Shown here: in pieces, positions 1 through 51,498 of the stretch | Position numbering within the stretch: position 1 is the stretch's first letter | Layout: every line of letters begins with the position of its first letter | Assembly (NCBI RefSeq): GCF_018362975.1 | Contig: NZ_CP074371.1 | Location: 2,170,001-2,234,000 of the forward strand | Length of the DNA: 64,000 nucleotides | Direction: 5' to 3' | Origin: Nocardia tengchongensis | GTDB lineage: Bacteria > Actinomycetota > Actinomycetes > Mycobacteriales > Mycobacteriaceae | Program-made: the position numbers and the translations under genes | Notes under the pieces: generated by a model | What the model was told of the DNA's origin: nothing | Databases searched by the model: none | The model's input: the letters and a program-made list of their open reading frames with translations, nothing else

Positions 1-376
1 TCGGCGACACGAACCAGCTCTGCCCCAGATGCGCCATGGCCTCCAGCTGCTCGATCGTGGTCAATGCCGGCACCAGATTGGACTGCTGGAACACGATCCC
101 GATCGAGTTGCGTCGCAGCGTCGCCGCATCCCGGCGGCTCAGTTCGGCGAGATTCACGGTCCCCGAGTCGGTTTCGAGCTCCACGCGCCCCGAGTCCGGT
201 CGCAGCAGCGTGGACACGGTCGCCAGCAGCGTGGACTTGCCGGAGCCCGACGGCCCCGTGATGGCGGCGATCTCGCCGCCGCGCACGTGCAGGTTCACGT
301 GGTCGAGCGCGGTGATGCGGTCCGCGCCGTCCGGGAAGGTGAGGGTCAGGTCGGAGACGGTGAGTGCGTTGGTCAT
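1..376 (-). CDS. ABC transporter ATP-binding protein (partial, cut by window edge)
   Basis: This is the N-terminal part (about 125 codons) of an ABC ATPase; the rest lies before position 1. The translation begins MTNALTVSDLTLTFPDG and shows the Walker A motif GPSGSGKST followed by a Q-loop region (FQQSNLVPALTTIEQL). The sequence style is that of the LolD/MacB group, which powers FtsX-type permeases. I chose the ATG at 376 because AGGAG lies 7 nt upstream; another in-frame ATG at 412 overlaps the stop of the permease gene (TGATG) and is also possible. It follows the permease gene directly, so the two form one exporter operon at the membrane. The substrate cannot be read from the sequence. Confidence 0.9.
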   Translation of the reverse strand, partial: MTNALTVSDLTLTFPDGADRITALDHVNLHVRGGEIAAITGPSGSGKSTLLATVSTLLRPDSGRVELETDSGTVNLAELSRRDAATLRRNSIGIVFQQSNLVPALTTIEQLEAMAHLGQSWFVSP

Positions 377-411
377 CGCGCTGCTCCTGGGAGACAAGGG
401 GATTGTGGTCA

Positions 412-1461
412 TCAGCGGGCCTGGTTGAGGGCGGTCAGCGGATCGGTGGTGACGAGGAAGCGCAGGGCGAAGGCGGCGCCCAGCAGGCCGAGGGCGATCA
501 GCGCGGCGGCCGGGAACAGGGTCGTGCTCAGGCTGAGGACGAATGGGACCGCGCCGCCCATGAACAGGCCTGCCACGACGGTGATTCCGACGCCCACGCC
601 GACACCGAGCAGCAGCACGATCAGGGCCTGGCTCAACGCGTCCCGGATCAGTGAACCGGTGGTCGCGCCCAAAGCCTTCAAGGTCGCGATGTCAGGCTGG
701 CGCTGCACCGTCCACACCGTGAAGAACGCGCCGATGACCAGGGCCGAGATGGCGAACAGCATGACGGTCATCAGGGTCAGCGACCCGTTCTCGGCCTTGT
801 AGGAGGCCATCGCGGACAGGGAGTCCTTGCTGCTGGTCGTGGTGGTGTGCGCGGTGGCGTTGACGGCCTTCTCGTCGCTCACGCCGGAGACGGCGAGGAT
901 GGTGGCGGCTCCCGCGTGCGGGTTGAGCGCCTGCCAATCCGACAGGGTCATCCACACCACGGGGGTGTGCGCGTACCAGTCGTCGTCGGTGACGCCCGCC
1001 ACGTTGTAGCGGGACGAACCCAGCTCGACCGTGTCACCGGTCGAAGCCTTCAGGTTCTTGGCCGCCGCCTTGGACAGGATGACGGTGCCCGGCTCGGTAG
1101 CCACGCGCTTGCCGAAGGGGGTGCCCTGGACGCCGAACAGTGCCACCTGGGTGGGCGACTCGCCGTTGACGGTCGCGCGGGTGCGGCTGATGCCGACCGG
1201 GTCCACGGTGCCGCCCGTCTGCTCCCAGGTCTGGACCTGTTCCGAGGTCAGCGTGGAGGCGTCGAAGGACGGCGCCGAGCCGGTGTCGGAGAAGACGACG
1301 GTGTCGGTCTTCAGCGCCTCGATGGCGGAGATGTTCTGGTGCGCCAGGCCGGCGGTCAGGCCACTGAGAAAGCTGACCAGCAGCGCGACCAGCGTGACCA
1401 CCAAGGTGATGAGGAGGAAGCGGCCGCGGGCCGCCCGCAGATCTCTGAATGCGACGAACAT
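412..1461 (-). CDS. FtsX/MacB-type ABC transporter permease
   Basis: A 349-residue membrane protein starting MFVAFRDLRAARGRF. One membrane segment at about residues 16-38 is followed by an extracytoplasmic domain of about 185 residues and three membrane segments in the last 120 residues, the usual layout of FtsX/MacB/DevC permeases. The C-terminus ends in the family-typical DPLTALNQAR. The reading frame stays open upstream to 1596, but the ATG at 1461 is the start that gives the conserved N-terminus. The ATPase gene follows with little or no gap. The adjacent divergent two-component gene may control this exporter, an arrangement common for antimicrobial-stress exporters; that link is inference. 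Confidence 0.85.
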   Translation of the reverse strand: MFVAFRDLRAARGRFLLITLVVTLVALLVSFLSGLTAGLAHQNISAIEALKTDTVVFSDTGSAPSFDASTLTSEQVQTWEQTGGTVDPVGISRTRATVNGESPTQVALFGVQGTPFGKRVATEPGTVILSKAAAKNLKASTGDTVELGSSRYNVAGVTDDDWYAHTPVVWMTLSDWQALNPHAGAATILAVSGVSDEKAVNATAHTTTTSSKDSLSAMASYKAENGSLTLMTVMLFAISALVIGAFFTVWTVQRQPDIATLKALGATTGSLIRDALSQALIVLLLGVGVGVGITVVAGLFMGGAVPFVLSLSTTLFPAAALIALGLLGAAFALRFLVTTDPLTALNQAR

Positions 1462-1590
1462 ACTTACACTCTGTCGAGGAAAGCCGCTCCGGCCATCGCG
1501 CCGCGGAACGAATCCCGGTCCGCCAACGGCACGGCGGCGTTTCCTACTTTCGATGGATGCCGGGGCAATTGCCGGGCATAAGCTGGTCGC
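1462..1590. promoter_or_regulatory. divergent intergenic region between permease and two-component gene
   Basis: These 129 bases separate two diverging genes and must hold both promoters. I could not pick out convincing -35/-10 pairs or a clear inverted repeat. The response-regulator domain of the gene to the right is a natural candidate to bind here. Confidence 0.4.
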
Positions 1591-3399
1591 GTGCATCGGT
1601 CACCCTTGACGCCCGTTTTCTCCGCGCTGCAGCTCGGTCTGCATGTGCTGGTCGTGGTGTTGACCGTGGTGGTGGCGGTGCAGGAGGTCGTCTCCGGGTC
1701 GCATCAGGCGCTGGTGGTCGTGCTCGCGGGGGTCTTCCTGGGCGTCTACTTCACCGGCGGCCGGTTCCGCCGGAACCTGGTGGGAGCGCGGGTCTGGCTG
1801 GCGGCGTTGACCCTGCTGTGGCTGGGGCTGGTGTTCGTCGCGCCCTTGGCCGTGTATCTGGTCTTCGGACTGTTCTTCCTCTATCTGCATCTGCTGCCGC
1901 GCTATTGGGGCGTGGTGGCGGTGACCGCCGCGACCGTGGTCGCCGTGGTCGGGTTCGCGGCGCATCGGGGCTGGACGGTCGCGGGCGTGATCGGGCCGCT
2001 GCTGGGCGCGCTGGTCGCGGTCGCCATCGGGCTCGGCTACGGGGCGCTGTTCCGGGAGGCCGCCGAACGGCAGCGGCTCATCGACGAATTGCTCGCCACC
2101 CGAGAGACTCTCGCCGAAAAGGAACGCACCGCGGGCAAGATGGCCGAGCGGGAACGGCTGGCGCAGGAGATCCACGACACGGTCGCGCAGGGGCTGAGCA
2201 GTATTCAGCTGTTGCTGCACGCCGTCGAGCGCGCCGCCCCCGATCATCCCGCGCTGGAACGGATTCGGCTGGCCCGCGAGACCGCCGCCGACAGTCTCGT
2301 CGAAACCCGCCAGCTGATCGCGGAACTCACGCCCGCCCCGCTGGAGGGCCAGTCCCTCGCGGGCGCGCTCAACCGGATCACCGAGCGGGCCGCCGCGCCC
2401 GGGCTCGACGCCCAGGTCCTCGTCGAAGGCGATCCGCAGGCGCTGCCCATGCCCATCGAGGCCGCCCTGGTGCGCATCACGCAGGGCGCGGTGTCGAATG
2501 TGGTGCGGCACGCGCAGGCGCACCGGATGCGGGTCACCCTCACCTACGCCGATGACGCCGTGCACCTGGACGTCGTCGACGACGGTGTCGGCATCGACCC
2601 CGCCGTGCTGGCCGAATCCCCGTCCGGCAGCTTCGGTTTGAACGCCATGCGCAGCCGGGTGGAACAGCAGGGCGGCACCATGGACGTCGAATCCGAGCCC
2701 GGGCACACCGCGGTCACCGTCTACTTCCCCTGGAGGACCAATGACACGTCACGCGGAGCGCGGATGATTCGCATCCTGCTCGCCGACGACCACGCCATCG
2801 TCCGTGCCGGCCTGCGCGCCCTGCTCGACTCCTCCGTCACCGAAACCGATTCCGATGACATCGAAGTCGTGGGCGAGGTGGCCACCGCCGAGGAGTCCGT
2901 GGCCTTCTGTTCCACCACCGCCGTCGACCTGGTCCTGATGGACCTGCGCTTCGGTCCGGGCAAGTCGGGCGCGGACGCCACCGCCGCCCTGCGCGGCCTG
3001 CCGAATCCGCCGAACGTCCTGGTGGTCACCAACTACGACACCGACGCCGACATTCTCGGCGCCATCGAGGCCGGCGCGGTCGGCTACATCCTCAAGGACA
3101 CCCCGCCCGCCGAACTGCTGGCCGCGGTCCGCTCGGCCGCCGACGGCGAGAGCGTGCTGTCCCCGTCGGTCGCCTCCCGCCTGATGACCCGGGTCCGCAA
3201 ACCCGACACCACCCTGAGCCCCCGCGAGATCGAGGTGCTGCGCCTGGTCGCCGACGGCCACTCGAACCGTGAGATCGGCAAGCGCCTGTTCCTTTCCGAG
3301 ACCACCGTCAAATCCCACCTGGTGCACATCTATTCGAAGCTCGGCGTGAAATCCCGAACCTCCGCCGTGGCCAGGGCTCGCGAGCGCGGGGCCATCTGA
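1591..3399 (+). CDS. fused NarL-family sensor histidine kinase and response regulator
   Basis: One open frame of 602 codons carries both partners of a two-component system. Residues 10-150 are several membrane helices. Residues 160-250 are a HisKA_3 dimerization domain with the phospho-accepting His195 in EIHDTVAQGLSS. The ATPase domain has its G1 box DDGVGID at 330-336. From residue 392 there is a receiver domain (LLADDH at 396-401, phospho-acceptor Asp451 in LVLMDLRFG, Lys502) and a LuxR-type helix-turn-helix at 541-600. In most relatives these are two genes with overlapping stop and start. Here no stop occurs between them, although an internal ATG at 2764 in the same frame could also give a free regulator. 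The start is GTG 1591. It faces the ABC exporter operon and probably regulates it. Confidence 0.85.
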   Translation: MHRSPLTPVFSALQLGLHVLVVVLTVVVAVQEVVSGSHQALVVVLAGVFLGVYFTGGRFRRNLVGARVWLAALTLLWLGLVFVAPLAVYLVFGLFFLYLHLLPRYWGVVAVTAATVVAVVGFAAHRGWTVAGVIGPLLGALVAVAIGLGYGALFREAAERQRLIDELLATRETLAEKERTAGKMAERERLAQEIHDTVAQGLSSIQLLLHAVERAAPDHPALERIRLARETAADSLVETRQLIAELTPAPLEGQSLAGALNRITERAAAPGLDAQVLVEGDPQALPMPIEAALVRITQGAVSNVVRHAQAHRMRVTLTYADDAVHLDVVDDGVGIDPAVLAESPSGSFGLNAMRSRVEQQGGTMDVESEPGHTAVTVYFPWRTNDTSRGARMIRILLADDHAIVRAGLRALLDSSVTETDSDDIEVVGEVATAEESVAFCSTTAVDLVLMDLRFGPGKSGADATAALRGLPNPPNVLVVTNYDTDADILGAIEAGAVGYILKDTPPAELLAAVRSAADGESVLSPSVASRLMTRVRKPDTTLSPREIEVLRLVADGHSNREIGKRLFLSETTVKSHLVHIYSKLGVKSRTSAVARARERGAI

Positions 3400-3408
3400 G
3401 GTCGTACG

Positions 3409-3843
3409 GTGTCGCCCATGGCCTCACTGTCCGATCAGCGCGTCCGCGATTTCCTCACCGAGGGCACCCGCACCGGCAAGCTGGCCTTCGTGGCCGCCGA
3501 CGGCCGTCCCCTGGTCGCCCCGATCTGGTTCGTCCTCGAGGGCGACGAGATCGTCTTCAACACCGGCAAGCACACGGCCAAGGGCCGCTCGATCCTTCGC
3601 GACGGCCGCGTCACCCTCTGCGTCGACGTAGCCGAGCCCCCATACTCTTTCGTTCAGGTGCAGGGCGTGACCGAGGTCTCCGAGGATCCGGCCGACCTGA
3701 TCCGCACCGCCACCGACATCGCCGCCCGCTACATGGGCGCGGACCGTGCCGAGGAGTTCGGCAAGCGCAACGGCGTCCCGGGCGAACTCGTCGTCCGGCT
3801 GCGCCCGACCAAGGTCATCACCGATTTCAAGGTCAGCGGCTGA
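3409..3843 (+). CDS. PPOX-class F420-dependent oxidoreductase
   Basis: A 144-residue single-domain protein of the pyridoxamine-phosphate-oxidase-like split-barrel fold. Features typical of the small F420-binding group are visible: GKLAFVAADGRPLVAPIWF near the N-terminus, FNTGKHTAKGRSI (cofactor phosphate contact region) and the C-terminal LRPTKVITDF. Such enzymes reduce small molecules with F420H2 in the cytoplasm; the substrate is unknown. GTG 3409 has GAGG 7 nt upstream, while ATG 3418 is an alternative three codons in. It begins 10 nt after the two-component gene and may be co-transcribed with it. Confidence 0.85.
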   Translation: MSPMASLSDQRVRDFLTEGTRTGKLAFVAADGRPLVAPIWFVLEGDEIVFNTGKHTAKGRSILRDGRVTLCVDVAEPPYSFVQVQGVTEVSEDPADLIRTATDIAARYMGADRAEEFGKRNGVPGELVVRLRPTKVITDFKVSG

Positions 3844-3853
3844 CAACTGATTG

Positions 3854-3896
3854 CGGAACCACGGGTTCCGTTATAGATTCGGAACCGTGAGTTCCG
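3854..3896. promoter_or_regulatory. two palindromic operators at the TetR gene start
   Basis: Two copies of one palindrome lie 26 bp apart centre to centre. The first (3854-3870) has arms CGGAACC and GGTTCCG around ACG, a perfect 7-bp match. The second (3880-3896) has CGGAACC, spacer GTG and AGTTCCG with one mismatch, and its spacer is the proposed GTG start codon at 3887. Between them TATAGA at 3872-3877 makes a good -10 box, so the transcript would be leaderless or nearly so. The simplest reading is autorepression by the TetR protein encoded here. Confidence 0.75.
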
Positions 3897-4495
3897 TATC
3901 CGAGGGTGCGCGGCCCGGCCGGCCGATGTCGGCCGGGACCGATCTGGCCGTGCGGGAAGCGACCGTCGCCTTGCTCGCCGAGGTGGGCTACGCCGGGTTG
4001 CGCGTGCAGGACGTGGCGACACGGGCCGGGGTCGGCAAGGCCGCGCTGTATCGGCGCTGGCCGTCGAAAGCCGCGCTCGCACTGCATCATCTGATCGGGG
4101 ACCTGCGCCCGCGCGAGTACCGCGACACCGGAAGTCTGCGCGGGGATCTGCGCGAGGTCGCCGCGGACTTCGTCGAGCGGATGGCGAATCCCCGGGTGCG
4201 TGCCGTGCTGCCCGAGCTGATGGCGGATCTGATGCGCGACGGAACACTGCAGACGGTGTTCGAGGACGTCTGCCTGCTGCCCGAGCGCGAGCTCATCCGG
4301 GCGGTGGCCGAACGTGCGCTCGAACGCGGGGATCTGGCCGAGCTGCCGGATTTGGCTTGGGCGCACGCGCAATTCGCGGGACCGGTCTTCCTCTGGCTCA
4401 CCATGCTCGGTGGCCAGGGCGACCCGGCGCTCATCGATCGGGTCGCGGATTCCGTTGCCGCGAGCTGGATGTACGAGAAGGAGAAAGACCTGTGA
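3887..4495 (+). CDS. TetR-family transcriptional regulator
   Basis: A 202-residue protein with an N-terminal TetR helix-turn-helix (VQDVATRAGVGKAALYRRWP at about residues 39-58) and a helical C-terminal ligand domain. The start is placed at GTG 3887, inside the second palindrome and 10 bases after a TATAGA -10 box, consistent with a leaderless mRNA; ATG 3926 is an alternative. Its stop overlaps the GTG start of the DoxX gene (GTGA), so the two are translationally coupled. It likely represses itself and the DoxX gene; the inducer is unknown. Confidence 0.85.
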   Translation: MSSVSEGARPGRPMSAGTDLAVREATVALLAEVGYAGLRVQDVATRAGVGKAALYRRWPSKAALALHHLIGDLRPREYRDTGSLRGDLREVAADFVERMANPRVRAVLPELMADLMRDGTLQTVFEDVCLLPERELIRAVAERALERGDLAELPDLAWAHAQFAGPVFLWLTMLGGQGDPALIDRVADSVAASWMYEKEKDL

Positions 4496-4851
4496 ACACC
4501 TGGCTGTGGATCGGGCAGATCGTGCTCGCGGCATTGTTCGTGCTCGGCGGCGTCGCCAAGGCGGCGATCGGGAAGGACAAGCTGCGCGGCGGCATGCCGT
4601 GGGTGGACGACATGTCGCAGAACGCGGTGCGGGGGATCGGGGCGGTGGAGATCCTGGGCGGCCTCGGGGTGGTGCTGCCGTGGGCCACCGGGATCGCGAA
4701 GGTGCTCACCCCGATCGCGGCGGTGGGGCTGGCGGTGGTGATGGTCGGCGGGTTCGTCACGCACGTGCGCCGCGGTGAATACGGGCGATCGCTGTCCAAC
4801 GTGGTGCTGTTCGTGGTGGCCGTGCTGGTGGCGGCCGGACGGTTCGCCTGA
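4492..4851 (+). CDS. DoxX-family membrane protein
   Basis: A 119-residue protein with about four hydrophobic segments, starting MNTWLWIGQIVLAALFVLGG and carrying the GGVAKAAIGKDKLR stretch typical of the DoxX-like group. The GTG start overlaps the TetR stop and has GGAGA 7-8 nt upstream. DoxX-like proteins are poorly understood integral membrane proteins often tied to redox or detoxification roles. Overlap with the TetR gene suggests induction by whatever ligand that regulator senses. Confidence 0.8.
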   Translation: MNTWLWIGQIVLAALFVLGGVAKAAIGKDKLRGGMPWVDDMSQNAVRGIGAVEILGGLGVVLPWATGIAKVLTPIAAVGLAVVMVGGFVTHVRRGEYGRSLSNVVLFVVAVLVAAGRFA

Positions 4852-4873
4852 CCGGGTGTGCGAGACTCGCCCG

Positions 4874-5632
4874 ATGACAGTGCACTTCATCGGGGCCGGG
4901 CCGGGGGCGGCTGATCTGCTGACCGTCCGCGCGGTAGAACTGCTGCGCCGGTCGCCGATGTGCCTGTACGCGGGAACCTATCTGGATCCGGAGGTGCTGG
5001 CCCACTGCGCGCCGGACGCCGAACTGATCGACACCCAGAAACTCGATCTCGACGAAATCGTCGCGCACTGTGCCCGGGCGCACGCCGAGGGCAAGGACGT
5101 CGCGCGGCTGTGCTCGGGGGATCCCTCCATATATTCGGCGCTCACCGAGCAGAAGCGGCGGCTGGACGCGCTGGGCATCCCGTGGGACGTGACGCCCGGG
5201 GTCCCGGCCTACGCGGCGGCCGCGGCGCTGCTGGGCGCGGAGCTCACGGTGCCCGAACAGGTCCAGTCGGTGGTGCTGACCCGGACCCACGCGCGCTCGA
5301 CGGCCATGCCCGAATCGGAGTCGCTGGCCAACTTCGCCCGCACCCGGGCCACCCTGATCCTGCACCTCGCCATCACCCGCATCCGGACGCTGGCGCAGGA
5401 GCTGGTCCCCGACTACGGCGCGGACTGCCCGGCGGCCGTCGTCTACCGGGCGACCCAGCCCGAACAGCAGGTGCTGCGCGGCACCCTGGCCGATATCGCG
5501 GACCGGGTCGAAGCGGCCGGGCTGCGACAGGCGGCGGTGATTCTGGTGGGCCGGGCGCTGGCCGAAAGCATCGATTGCGCCCAGTCTCACCTGTACGACC
5601 CTGGTCGGGATAGGTCACATATCACTGGCTGA
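4874..5632 (+). CDS. cobM: precorrin-4 C11-methyltransferase
   Basis: A 252-residue enzyme of the tetrapyrrole SAM-methylase family. It transfers a methyl group from SAM to C11 of precorrin-4 in cobalamin synthesis. Visible family motifs are the N-terminal VHFIGAGPGAADLLTVRA, the CSGDPSIYSALTEQ loop, TPGVPAYAAAAALLG, and the region around LILHLAITRI. Length matches CobM/CbiF. No other corrin gene is in the window, so this copy stands apart from a cob cluster. It ends 299 bases before the NRPS start with no obvious functional tie to it. Confidence 0.9.
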   Translation: MTVHFIGAGPGAADLLTVRAVELLRRSPMCLYAGTYLDPEVLAHCAPDAELIDTQKLDLDEIVAHCARAHAEGKDVARLCSGDPSIYSALTEQKRRLDALGIPWDVTPGVPAYAAAAALLGAELTVPEQVQSVVLTRTHARSTAMPESESLANFARTRATLILHLAITRIRTLAQELVPDYGADCPAAVVYRATQPEQQVLRGTLADIADRVEAAGLRQAAVILVGRALAESIDCAQSHLYDPGRDRSHITG

Positions 5633-5789
5633 TTGTGCGAAATGGCACGATAGTCAACGGCTATGGCCCTTTCTGATTGCGGCTTGCGCGCTGGCGGTAG
5701 ATTGGACCGAGTGTCCGTCACCAAGATTGTGTCTGTGACCCGGCAATGGCCGGGGGGCGTGGTCGCGCCCATGTAACAAGATCGGCCGG

Positions 5790-5806
5790 CTGGGGGGATA
5801 CCCCAG
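5790..5806 (+). other. short hairpin ahead of the mini-ORF
   Basis: CTGGGG and CCCCAG form a perfect 6-bp stem with loop GGATA. Its 3' arm touches the GGGAG Shine-Dalgarno (5806-5810) of the mini-ORF and could mask it. Confidence 0.45.
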
Positions 5807-5815
5807 GGAGTCTCA

Positions 5816-5830
5816 ATGACGGTGAAGTGA
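5816..5830 (+). CDS. leader mini-ORF (MTVK)
   Basis: ATG-ACG-GTG-AAG-TGA encodes a four-residue peptide. GGGAG sits 5 nt before the ATG, a better ribosome site than many genes here have. It lies just before the 13-bp hairpin in the NRPS leader. It may be a regulatory leader, or chance. Confidence 0.35.
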   Translation: MTVK

Positions 5831-5842
5831 GCCCCTAACACC

Positions 5843-5873
5843 GGACGCCACGCTGACCACAGCGCTGGCGTCC
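5843..5873 (+). terminator. hairpin in the NRPS leader (terminator or attenuator)
   Basis: GGACGCCA pairs with TGGCGTCC and, inside that, CGCTG pairs with CAGCG, around loop ACCA with one bulged C. The 13-bp stem is followed after a few bases by GTTTT at 5881-5884. It could end transcripts from cobM or attenuate the NRPS transcript. Confidence 0.5.
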
Positions 5874-5931
5874 TGTTCGGGTTTTCGGCGGGGATGCTGC
5901 GAGATGTGGTGTTCCGGAAGCGAGGTTTGGG

Positions 5932-27132
<21,201 letters not shown>

Positions 27133-27695
27133 ACAACGCCTCCGGCGTTCCCGTGCAGGTCGTCATCGACGGTGTGAAGGTGGCGTGGACCAACCACGAC
27201 CTCACCGACATCGCCGACGCGGACGCTCGCGCGGCGCGGGCCGCGGAGATCCTGGCCGCCGACCGGGTCGAGCGCTTCGACCTGACCGCGCCGCCGCTCA
27301 TCCGCTACACCCTGGTGCGGACCGACACGCACAGCTACCAGCTGGCCGTGGCCAACCATCACATCCTGCTCGACGGCTGGTCCATGCCGCTGCTCATGCA
27401 GGACCTGCTGGTGCTTTACGCCACGCACTCCGACACCGCGGTGCTGCCGCCGGTGCGGTCCTACCGCTACTTCCTGGAATGGGTTGCCCAGCAGGACCGT
27501 TCGGCCTCACTGGCCGCCTGGCAGACCTCGCTGCGCGGGGTGTCCGAGCCGACCCTGCTCACCCGCCCCGACACCGGCCGCGAGATCACCGCCCTGTCCG
27601 GCGAGTACTTCTTCGACCTGGACGAGGCCGCCACCGCGCGCCTGACCGGGCTGGCCGCCGAACTCGGCGTCACCCCGAACACCGTGCTCCAGGTC

Positions 27696-27700
27696 GCCTG

Positions 27701-27704
<4 letters not shown>
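27696..27704 (+). other. apparent frameshift 2 (one G missing)
   Basis: GCC-TGG is followed in frame by noise, while the next frame continues GGC-ATC-CTG-CTC-GGC-CGC (GILLGR). The terminal C domain of the same protein reads TSWAVLIGR here. TGGGGC has become TGGGC, a homopolymer loss. Confidence 0.8.
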
Positions 27705-50071
<22,367 letters not shown>

Positions 50072-50076
50072 CGGCA

Positions 50077-50118
50077 ACTCGCCGGTGACAAACGCCCAAC
50101 CGTTCGTCACCGGCGAGT
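50077..50118 (+). terminator. terminator after the NRPS gene
   Basis: ACTCGCCGGTGAC (50077-50089) and GTCACCGGCGAGT (50106-50118) are a perfect 13-bp inverted repeat. Inside it AACG pairs with CGTT after one mismatch, closing a small loop. It starts 6 bases after the stop. There is no U-tract, as is usual for actinomycete terminators. Confidence 0.8.
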
Positions 50119-50146
50119 CATCCCTCAGCCCGAGCTAGCCTCCACC

Positions 50147-50719
50147 ATGCGCGTACCCGCATCCGCCAACCGCTGGACCGCCGCCGACCTCGATCACCTG
50201 CCCGAGAACGGACTCAGATACGAAGTCCTGAACGGCCAGCTCATAGTGAATGCCGTACCCACACCCATCCATCAATTGCTTGTCATGAGACTGGGCAGCA
50301 TTCTCGAAATTGCCGTACCAGAGGGGTATTTCGTACTCCCCGGCGTCGGAGTCCTGATTGGCGAGGACGAACCGATCCCGGACCTCGTCGTCGGAATCGG
50401 CAACATTCCCTTGGACGCCCACGGCATCCCCGCCGCCCAGATCCAACTGGCGGTCGAGGTGATCTCTCGCTCAACGGCCGCGATGGATCGCCGGATCAAG
50501 CCGGACCTCTATGCGGAGGGAGGCATCCCAAATTATTGGCGGCTGGAGACCAGTCGATTCAAGGGCCAATTGCCCGGCGAGGAACTCCCGGTCCTGGTCG
50601 CCGACGCGCTCACCGAAGAGGGCGAATACGAACAAATCGCCCGGTGCCCAGCCGGGCGCGTGGCGACCCTGAACTCACCCTTCGACATCACCCTCGACCC
50701 CGCGGACCTACTGCCGTAG
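50147..50719 (+). CDS. Uma2-family (DUF820) endonuclease-like protein
   Basis: A 190-residue protein with the Uma2 restriction-endonuclease-like fold. Motifs typical of the family are RYEVLNGQLIVN, PDLVVG, VEVISRSTAAMDRRIKPDLY and GGIPNYWRLE; the last two carry the acidic and basic residues of the PD-(D/E)XK-like core. Family members are widespread in actinobacteria and cyanobacteria and their role is unclear. ATG 50147 is the first start after the NRPS terminator, so it is a separate unit. Confidence 0.85.
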   Translation: MRVPASANRWTAADLDHLPENGLRYEVLNGQLIVNAVPTPIHQLLVMRLGSILEIAVPEGYFVLPGVGVLIGEDEPIPDLVVGIGNIPLDAHGIPAAQIQLAVEVISRSTAAMDRRIKPDLYAEGGIPNYWRLETSRFKGQLPGEELPVLVADALTEEGEYEQIARCPAGRVATLNSPFDITLDPADLLP

Positions 50720-50739
50720 CCGAACCGTCGGGTGCGGCT
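50718..50739 (+). terminator. possible terminator of the Uma2 gene
   Basis: AGCCG and CGGCT pair around an inner ACC/GGT with a GTCG loop. The hairpin overlaps the TAG stop. Confidence 0.35.
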
Positions 50740-50976
50740 CTCGAGTTGATGTCGGTTGGCCAGATCGGTCAGCGCGCGGTATGCGGCTACTTAAGACTGG
50801 TGGTAGGGCCAGGGCTCGGCCAAGCTTTGGTCCAGGTGCCCGGTGAGATGCTCCCTTAATCGGCTGCCCACCAGGAGCGATGATGAAGTGCTGATATTCG
50901 CGGGGCAAGTGGATGCCGCCCCGGGCGTGGCGGCATCGGTCTCGGTGTTTGTCGAGTACATCAAGGCCTGCATCGG

Positions 50977-51498
50977 TTGTCCGGCTCGGCCAGCCTGATA
51001 TCGATCGATGCCGCCGAGGTGATCAGGGGCCTTCCGCAGGCGGCACGGATGTCGGAATGGGGGGAAACCGACCGGGACCTCGGATGGATGGACTTGACGA
51101 TCTTCAGCGACCATATCGATCCCGGCGAGTACAGCCGGTACGCGATGTACGACTCGGCCGGGGTCGTGGATGCGGCCAGACGGTTCATGCGGTGTGTCGA
51201 TGGCCCAGTCGGCGACTGGTTTTTGCAGCGAGACAGCCTCACGAAGCTGGTCGCGCAGGCCAGGCGGCCGCAGGAAAACGCGGTGAACGATCAGAGCCCG
51301 CGCGCCCAGTTGGTGCGAACAACGGTGATCTTGTCGGCGCTCAACGGGCGTCTGGCTGATGCGGCGGGTTTGATGGGCTGGTATCTACAGAACGGCTTGT
51401 TCGGCCGGGTCGATTCCTATGAACAGGCAACAGCATTCGACGCGGCCTTACGAGAACGGTTCCCTGGATACGCGCAAGCCCGAACTCTGATGTCCTAG
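50977..51498 (+). CDS. hypothetical protein, start uncertain, possibly 5'-truncated
   Basis: An open frame of 173 codons with a protein-like composition (FSDHIDPGEYSRYAMYDSAG, VDGPVGDWFLQRDSLTKL). It has no signal peptide or membrane segment and I do not recognise the family. No Shine-Dalgarno precedes TTG 50977; ATG 51049 is an alternative. A second frame just upstream (about 50870-50990) also reads protein-like (LIFAGQVDAAPGVAASVSVF), so the gene may be longer with a frameshift. The 257 bases before it show nothing else clear. Confidence 0.5.
   Translation: MSGSASLISIDAAEVIRGLPQAARMSEWGETDRDLGWMDLTIFSDHIDPGEYSRYAMYDSAGVVDAARRFMRCVDGPVGDWFLQRDSLTKLVAQARRPQENAVNDQSPRAQLVRTTVILSALNGRLADAAGLMGWYLQNGLFGRVDSYEQATAFDAALRERFPGYAQARTLMS

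Larger units (their letters stand above)
5633..5931 (+). promoter_or_regulatory. 5' leader region of the giant NRPS gene
   Basis: This gap must hold the NRPS promoter. A weak -10-like TAGATT lies at 5698-5703 with a TTGCGG-like element about 15 bp before it. From 5790 the region carries in order a short hairpin, a four-residue mini-ORF with its own Shine-Dalgarno, a long hairpin, and then the NRPS start TTG at 5932, which has GAGG 8 nt upstream. The order resembles an attenuator or translational switch. No MbtH-like gene is present. Confidence 0.5.
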
